Both the position numbers and the translations under genes were made by a program. The notes under the pieces are model-generated. The model was given only the letters and a program-made list of their open reading frames with translations, was not told the DNA's origin and did not search any database. This document shows, one piece after another, positions 59,252-64,000 of a stretch of DNA of 64,000 nucleotides. Origin of the DNA: Brachybacterium halotolerans (GTDB lineage Bacteria; Actinomycetota; Actinomycetes; Actinomycetales; Dermabacteraceae); the NCBI RefSeq assembly GCF_016623465.1, contig NZ_JAEDAJ010000009.1:62001-126000 (forward strand), in the 5' to 3' direction. The stretch's first letter is position 1, and every line of letters starts with the position of its first letter.

Positions 59252-60703
59252 TCAGGCGTCGGTCCCGGCCACCCTCTCGCGCTTGCGGTCGACGACGCTG
59301 ACGCCGAGCGCCGCCATCGCCATCAGCATGATCACCGTGAGGGTGATGATGAAGGCCTCCACCCAGGGCGTGCCGTTCTCCGTGAGGGAGAACAGGATTC
59401 CGGGGATGAGGGCCGTGCCGACGGCCGCGCCGATCCTCTGGCCCAGCGACAGGATGCCTCCGGCGACGCCGCCGTAGCGCGGGTCCACCGCGTTCAGGGT
59501 GAGCGTCTGGTTCGGGGAGATCGTCATGCCCTGGCTGATGCCCACCAGCGTGAGCGGCACGGCCAGCGTCCAGAACGGCAGCACGCCGCTCTCCACGACC
59601 CCGGCCATGACCGCGACCAGGGCGAGGCCGACGAGGACGACGACGAAGCCCGCGATCACGAGGCGCCTGCCCAGGCGCAGCACGTAGCGCCCGCCCAGTT
59701 GCGAGGAGATCATCGCCGCGACCGAGGACGGCAGGCCGATGATGGAGGCCTCGAAGGGCGTGCGGTCCAGGTGCATCTGCAGGAACAGCGGCAGCACGAT
59801 CCAGATGCTCGTGGAGCCCAGGAAGTAGACGGTGACGATGATGATGCCGTTGCGGAAGGGCGGGCTGCGGAAGATGTCGGGGTCGACCATCGGCGGGCGT
59901 CCACCGCGGCGGTAGCGGTTCTCCCAGGTCACCCAGCCGAAGATGAGCAGCAGGCCCAGCGGCAGCAGCAGCCACACGAGCGCGGAGACCGAGCGCTCGA
60001 GGAACGGCAGCATGATCATGAGGATCGCGAGAGCGAGCAGGATGGTGCCGACGGGATCCAGGTCGGGCTTGGATTCCTTGGTGCGCAGCTTGTCGTTGGG
60101 GATCCACAGCAGCCCGAGCACGATCGCGAGGATGCCGATCGGGACGTTGGAGAAGAAGATCCAGCGCCAGCCCATGTCCTCGCCGAGGACCTGGATGAGC
60201 AGGCCTCCGATGACGGGGCCGATGGCGGTCGCGACGGCGACGGTGGTGCCGAACATCGCGAACGCCTTCGCGCGGGCCTGGCCGCGGAAGTTCATCTGGA
60301 TCAGCCCGATGGACTGCGGGTTCAGCAGTCCCGAGCCGAGGCCCTGGAGGATCCGCGAGAGGTTCAGGACGCCCACGTTGGGCGAGAGCCCGGCCATCAG
60401 CGAGCCCAGGGTGAACAGGCCGACGCCGAGCAGCAGGATGCGGCGCCTGCCGGTCGCATCGCCCACGCGCCCGGCGGGGACGAGCAGCACGGCGAAGGCG
60501 AGGGCGTACCCGGAGAGCACCCACTGCAGGCCCTCGGAGTCGGCCTTCAGGGAGTGGCCGATGGGCGTGAGCGCGACGTTGATGACCGAGACCGCGACCA
60601 GCGCCATGAACAGGGGAAGCAGGAGCACGAACAGCACCCGGCGGGGATGCGCGGGCGCCTGGGCGGTCGAGGCGGGACGGGTGCTGGGGTCGGGAGCGCT
60701 CAC
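59252..60703 (-). CDS. MFS drug exporter, DHA2 (EmrB/QacA) type
   Basis: A 483-aa proton-driven exporter. LFMALVAVSVINVALTPIG with N-V-A-L in helix 1, LSGYALAFAVLLVPAGRVGDATGRRRILL (motif A), and RILQGLGSGLLNPQSIGLIQ (motif C region helix 5) mark the DHA2 group; about 14 helices fit. GTG 60703 has TATCCT 7 nt upstream, and no ribosome binding site. It is divergent from the MauE-like gene with 101 nt between. Substrate unknown. Confidence 0.92.
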   Translation of the reverse strand: MSAPDPSTRPASTAQAPAHPRRVLFVLLLPLFMALVAVSVINVALTPIGHSLKADSEGLQWVLSGYALAFAVLLVPAGRVGDATGRRRILLLGVGLFTLGSLMAGLSPNVGVLNLSRILQGLGSGLLNPQSIGLIQMNFRGQARAKAFAMFGTTVAVATAIGPVIGGLLIQVLGEDMGWRWIFFSNVPIGILAIVLGLLWIPNDKLRTKESKPDLDPVGTILLALAILMIMLPFLERSVSALVWLLLPLGLLLIFGWVTWENRYRRGGRPPMVDPDIFRSPPFRNGIIIVTVYFLGSTSIWIVLPLFLQMHLDRTPFEASIIGLPSSVAAMISSQLGGRYVLRLGRRLVIAGFVVVLVGLALVAVMAGVVESGVLPFWTLAVPLTLVGISQGMTISPNQTLTLNAVDPRYGGVAGGILSLGQRIGAAVGTALIPGILFSLTENGTPWVEAFIITLTVIMLMAMAALGVSVVDRKRERVAGTDA

Positions 60704-60710
60704 CCGATCA

Positions 60711-60716
60711 AGGATA
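60711..60716 (-). promoter_or_regulatory. -10 element TATCCT, leaderless promoter of the MFS gene
   Basis: Reverse-strand TATCCT ends 7 nt before GTG 60703. Confidence 0.5.
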
Positions 60717-60792
60717 CGGACGGTGTCCAGGGTCGGGACGGCGCACGCACTCTCTCGTGTGCGGGGCATCTCGCGGACAGCAGCGGCTCGAG

Positions 60793-60798
60793 TACCCT
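60793..60798 (+). promoter_or_regulatory. -10 element TACCCT, leaderless promoter of the MauE-like gene
   Basis: TACCCT ends 6 nt before GTG 60805. Confidence 0.5.
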
Positions 60799-60804
60799 GG
60801 TCCG

Positions 60805-61887
60805 GTGCCGATCCTGCTGCTCACCGCCCAGCTGCTGGTCAGTCTGACGCTGCTGATCAGCGGTGCCGCGAAGCTCGGTGACAGGCGCGGGACACGGGAC
60901 GCGATGGTGTCCCTGCGCCTCCCTCTGCCCCGTGCCCATGCCACCGCGGCGCTGCTGCTGCCCGGTGCGGAGATCGTGCTCGCGCTCGGGATCTGGCTGC
61001 CCGTTCCTCTCGTGCCCCTCGCATTCTCCGTGCTCATCGTCGTGCTGCTCGTCCTCTACTGGGCGATCATCGCCCGGGCCCTCGGATTCGAGGAGGCCGT
61101 GTCCTGCTCATGCTTCGGGACCCTGGGCTCCCCGACGCTCTCCCGGACCACCCTCGTGCGCAACACGCTGCTGCTTGCGCTGGGGGCTCTCTCGGTGATC
61201 GGCACCGCCCGCTCTCTCCCCGCGCACGCGATCATGGGCGCACCAGGAGCCCTCGGGCAGCTCGTCCTCGCGGTGCTCCTCACGGGGCTCCTCGCCCTGC
61301 TCACCCTCGGGGGCACCTCGCGCAGGAGCGAGACCGGACAGGGCGCGGCCGTCGTCGGCGATCGCCCCTCCGCGCACGAGCCGTCGGACGCTGCGGACCC
61401 GCGAGCGGCCTCTGCGGACGATGCGGATCTCGACTACGAGCGCACGCCGACGCCGTTCGGCATGCTGCAGAGGAGTGGCGAGGAGCCCGTCTCCCTCGCG
61501 GCACTGACCGCCGAGCGCGCGGCGCTGCTGATCTGGGTGCGTCCCGGCTGCGGTCCGTGCGAAAGGGTGTTGAACGCGATCGGGGCCTGGCGCGCGGCAC
61601 TCGAGGAGACCGTGAGCGTGCACACGCTCGTCCGTGCGGATCCGGCGGGCCTCGCCCCGTCCGTGCGTGAGCGCGCCGGCGACAGCCTGGCGAGGGACAT
61701 CGAGGGCAACCTCGCGGTCTCGCTCCGGGCGACCTCCTCCCCTGCCGCCGTCCTGCTGGGGGCCGACGGACTGCTGGCAGGCGGTCCCGTCGCCGGCGCG
61801 GAAGGCGTGACTGCGTTCGTCGAGGAGATCATCGAGCAGATCGGGCAGGCGCGGGACCGAGGGGAGCTCATCTCGCCGTCGGCCTGA
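60805..61887 (+). CDS. MauE/DoxX-like membrane domain fused to a thioredoxin-like domain
   Basis: A 360-aa probable thiol-redox protein. Residues 1-165 have about four helices with SCSCFG (C101, C103) between, as in MauE/DoxX-like redox membrane proteins. A disordered acidic stretch (175-210) leads to a thioredoxin-like domain with the CxxC motif CGPC (249-252) in WVRPGCGPCERV, and ATSSPAAVLLGADG near the cis-Pro position. Electrons may pass between membrane Cys pair and CGPC. Topology is unclear: with four helices the second domain would be cytosolic. GTG 60805 fits a leaderless message. Substrate unknown. Confidence 0.78.
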   Translation: MPILLLTAQLLVSLTLLISGAAKLGDRRGTRDAMVSLRLPLPRAHATAALLLPGAEIVLALGIWLPVPLVPLAFSVLIVVLLVLYWAIIARALGFEEAVSCSCFGTLGSPTLSRTTLVRNTLLLALGALSVIGTARSLPAHAIMGAPGALGQLVLAVLLTGLLALLTLGGTSRRSETGQGAAVVGDRPSAHEPSDAADPRAASADDADLDYERTPTPFGMLQRSGEEPVSLAALTAERAALLIWVRPGCGPCERVLNAIGAWRAALEETVSVHTLVRADPAGLAPSVRERAGDSLARDIEGNLAVSLRATSSPAAVLLGADGLLAGGPVAGAEGVTAFVEEIIEQIGQARDRGELISPSA

Positions 61888-61920
61888 CCCCGGCGGATGC
61901 CGGATCCGGAAGCGGAGCGA

Positions 61921-63120
61921 TCAGGGAACGCACGCTTGCACGATGCAGCCGGAGCCTCGCACGCTGACGTCCCCCTCGGACGCGGGGATGAAGACAGCCT
62001 GCCCCGAGCGCACCGCGATGCTGCTGGTAGCCGACTCGAGGAGAAGATCCCCTTCGAGGCCGAGCACGATCCTCGGACCATTGCCCAGCATCGGCCGGGC
62101 CCCCCAGTGCGTCGCCTCGTCAAGAGCGGTGAAGGAGACTTCGAAATCATCGACCGGGGCGTAGTACGACTCGGTGATCTCGTTGCGTCGCTCAGGCGCT
62201 ATCCGGACCGGCGGTGCAGCGACCACGCTCACGCACTGCAGCAGCTCGTCGACATCCACGCGCTTCTCGGTCAGGCCGGCGCGGAGCACATTGTCACTCG
62301 CTGCAGTGACTTCGATCCCGAACCCGCTGAGGTACGCATGGAGCGTACCCGTGGGGATGAAGAGAGCCTCGCCCGGCTGCAGTGACACAGGGTTGAGCAG
62401 GAGTGCAGCGACCACGCCCGCATCGCCCGGATGGTGCTCCGCCAGCTCGACGACGATGCGATCGATGCGGGGCGACGGGGATGCACCGCGTCGCTCACGA
62501 TCACGGCAAGCATCGACGACCTGCTGCACGAGGGGTGGTCCGGGGCGGAGCGAAGGCGAGAGGAGTGCGCGCAGCGCCGCATGCATGCCGCGCGCATCGG
62601 GGTTCTCCAGCAGGAGCCGATGCAGACGATCCGAGAGATCCGTGCCCAGGCCCTCGAGGATCTCGGTGGCTCGGCGAGGTGCCCGGAATCCGCACAGCGC
62701 CGTGAACGGCTCCAGTGCGACGAGGAGCTCCGGTTTGTGCTTCGGGTCCCGATAGCTGCGCCGAGAAGACTCCAAGGGCAGTCCTGCGGCGTTCTCCGCG
62801 GCGAAGGACTCCTCAGCACGGTCCTGATCCGGATGCACCTGCAGTGAGAGTGGCCGCTCAGGCGCGATCGCCTTGAGGAGGAACGGGAGCTCACCACCGA
62901 AGCTGCGAGCGACACCGCCTCCGAGCTGCATCGGCGGATCGGAAGCCACGAGATCCATCAATGTCTGGCCATCGTCGAGGAGGGAAGGCGCCAGCGGATG
63001 ACTTCCGAACCACGCCTCGGCCCACGGCCTGCCGTCCGACGGCTGATCGAGGAAACGAGGCAGCCGTGTGTACGACCCCCACGCATAATGCTGGATCCGG
63101 CCGGCGATCGCGCGCATCAT
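61921..63120 (-). CDS. manA: Mannose-6-phosphate isomerase
   Basis: Interconverts mannose-6-P and fructose-6-P, the entry to GDP-mannose for surface glycans. The 399-aa protein opens with IAGRIQHYAWGS. Zinc ligands are Q94 and H96 in SLQVHPDQ, E131 in HKPELLVAL and H261 in PTGTLHAY. I start at ATG 63120 (GGAG 11 nt upstream); ATG 63144 or a GTG at 63168 overlapping the preceding gene are possible. Base composition is less GC-rich (about 65-68% in lines I counted) than its neighbours, which may mean a different origin. Confidence 0.92.
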   Translation of the reverse strand: MMRAIAGRIQHYAWGSYTRLPRFLDQPSDGRPWAEAWFGSHPLAPSLLDDGQTLMDLVASDPPMQLGGGVARSFGGELPFLLKAIAPERPLSLQVHPDQDRAEESFAAENAAGLPLESSRRSYRDPKHKPELLVALEPFTALCGFRAPRRATEILEGLGTDLSDRLHRLLLENPDARGMHAALRALLSPSLRPGPPLVQQVVDACRDRERRGASPSPRIDRIVVELAEHHPGDAGVVAALLLNPVSLQPGEALFIPTGTLHAYLSGFGIEVTAASDNVLRAGLTEKRVDVDELLQCVSVVAAPPVRIAPERRNEITESYYAPVDDFEVSFTALDEATHWGARPMLGNGPRIVLGLEGDLLLESATSSIAVRSGQAVFIPASEGDVSVRGSGCIVQACVP

Positions 63121-63157
63121 GCGGAGACGCGCTCCGTGACGCATCGCCCGATGGTCG

Positions 63158-64000
63158 TCATGCGACACCCTCGACCCGGTTCTCGACCTCCCGGGCGATG
63201 CGCGCGGCGGGCTCCTCCTCGGGCATCGCGGGCGCCGGGGTGGGCGTGCCGTGGCGGCGCATCCCGTAGCGGTGCCAGAACTCGTGCACCCAGCCGGGCG
63301 CGCCCGGCGCGTGCACCCACGCCTCTCCCCCACGGGCGGCGACCTCGAGGACCTCCGCCGCGAGGATCGAGACCACCGGCGCGCGCAGGGTCAGCGGGTC
63401 CGTGCCCGCGGGCAGCACCTCGATGCCCCGCCGCTCCCAGAGACGGTGCTGGGTGCGCGCGAGCCGCCCGGTCTCCTCCGCCTCGGGCAGATAGCGGGCG
63501 GCGCCGTCGCGGCAGAACGAGGAGGCCGCACGGGCGGCGAGTCGGCTCGGCAGCTCGATGCGCGAGAGCTGCCCCAGCACGACGGGCGAGGGCACGGACG
63601 TCGGGTCGGCGCGGTCCTCGGTCACGTCGGCCGACGGGTCGGTGGGCGCGTCGGTCGACGGGTCGGCGCCTTCGCCGGCCCTCGAGGCGGGATCCGCACT
63701 GGCCCTCGAGGCGGTATCCGCACTGCCCGGCGCCCCGTCCGCGGCGGGATCGTCCTCGCCACTGTGGTGCCCGAGCTGCCAGAGACGCTGGGAGCCGACC
63801 GCCAGCAGGGTGAGGTCCTCGCGCCCGGAGCGCCAGAAGTCGGCGTCGTCGGCGGACCAGGAGAGGACGGTCGCCTCCGTCGGCAGCGGCGCGGCGTACG
63901 GGGTGAGCACATCGGTCTGGACCACGAAGGACTGCAGGCCGCGGCGCTCGGCGACCGAGTGCAGGGCTGCGCCCGTCGGCCCGCCCTGACCGGCGGTGAC
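63158..64000 (-). CDS. Unrecognised protein, N-terminus beyond window
   Basis: The reverse frame is open from the right edge to a stop at 63158, over 280 codons. Words that look ordered are LQSFVVQTDVLTPYAAPLP, TVLSWSADDADFW, DLTLLAVGSQRLW and, at the end, AWVHAPGAPGWVHEFWHRYGMRRHG. The first group resembles parts of GT-B-like surface-polymer transferases, but that is a weak impression. A low-complexity Asp/Ala/Ser/Pro insert of about 55 residues (codons for ADTASRA, ADPASRA repeats) interrupts it. It directly precedes manA. Confidence 0.5.
   Translation of the reverse strand, partial: VTAGQGGPTGAALHSVAERRGLQSFVVQTDVLTPYAAPLPTEATVLSWSADDADFWRSGREDLTLLAVGSQRLWQLGHHSGEDDPAADGAPGSADTASRASADPASRAGEGADPSTDAPTDPSADVTEDRADPTSVPSPVVLGQLSRIELPSRLAARAASSFCRDGAARYLPEAEETGRLARTQHRLWERRGIEVLPAGTDPLTLRAPVVSILAAEVLEVAARGGEAWVHAPGAPGWVHEFWHRYGMRRHGTPTPAPAMPEEEPAARIAREVENRVEGVA

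Noticed and set aside
1-64000. tRNA or rRNA genes
   Set aside because: I looked for the T-loop GGTTCRANTCC and its complement and for rRNA-like stretches and saw none; a dedicated scan would be decisive.

Overview
The window is 64 kb of very GC-rich DNA (roughly 70-75% by eye) with densely packed genes, many ATGA/GTGA start-stop overlaps, GTG starts, and -10 hexamers of the TANNNT type placed 6-7 nt before start codons. Gene content (upp, tadA, dnaB without intein, a KGGxxK ParA-like ATPase of the actinobacterial type, SNF2 plus SWIM pair, metF-metE, manA) points to the chromosome of a high-GC actinobacterium. Order Micrococcales, perhaps a Brachybacterium-like member of Dermabacteraceae, is my best guess; that placement is inference from protein style, not a search result. 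I see no rRNA, tRNA, prophage, insertion sequence or CRISPR array.

Layout. 1-2.5 kb: end of a MetN-type ABC ATPase, tadA, a RibD/DHFR-like reductase, upp. 2.5-6.1 kb: an orphan winged-helix regulator preceded by a possible Met/Cys-rich leader ORF, then an intergenic stretch with four 17-bp repeats and several hairpins, then a ParA/MinD-like ATPase. 6.2-10.4 kb: SNF2 helicase translationally coupled to a SWIM zinc-finger protein. 10.7-20 kb: beta-lactamase-like serine hydrolase, Ser/Thr kinase, acetyltransferases, YczE-like membrane protein, esterase, CynX-type MFS, conserved hypothetical. 19.7-22.6 kb: DUF4143-type AAA ATPase with three 23-bp upstream repeats, and dnaB. 22.8-28.6 kb: DoxX, NmrA-like, POT peptide transporter, DinB-like, a large helical-repeat hypothetical. 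29-32.3 kb: a pair of ferritin-like proteins and a DUF559-type nuclease gene bracketed by two related long palindromes. 32.5-41.4 kb: RND permease, MATE exporter, and a 1015-aa membrane protein with an internal 108-bp duplication. 41.7-45.1 kb: the metF-metE operon, with 15-bp minisatellites at the 3' end of both genes. 45.2-59 kb: a secreted glycoside hydrolase divergent from a nine-gene surface-polysaccharide cluster (glycosyltransferases, polymerase-like protein, Wzz-like protein, CapD-type dehydratase, DegT aminotransferase, Wzx-like flippase, PIG-L deacetylase), followed by a GAF regulator broken by a one-base frameshift. 59.2-64 kb: DHA2-type MFS, a MauE-thioredoxin fusion, manA and a partial gene at the edge.

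How it works together. The 46.6-57.8 kb genes form a Wzx/Wzy-like pathway: CapD and DegT would make an amino-deoxysugar nucleotide, the glycosyltransferases build the repeat unit, the flippase moves it, and the polymerase-like and Wzz-like proteins set chain length. An initiating phosphoglycosyltransferase and an intact BY-kinase are not seen here. manA could feed mannose precursors. metF and metE form the one-carbon end of methionine synthesis.

The least ordinary features are the broken GAF regulator, the degenerate kinase fold on the Wzz-like protein, the ferritin-like pair in which one member has lost apparent metal ligands, the palindrome-bracketed nuclease gene, the repeat arrays (17, 23, 15 and 108 bp), the candidate Met/Cys leader with alternative hairpins, and the widespread leaderless promoter geometry.
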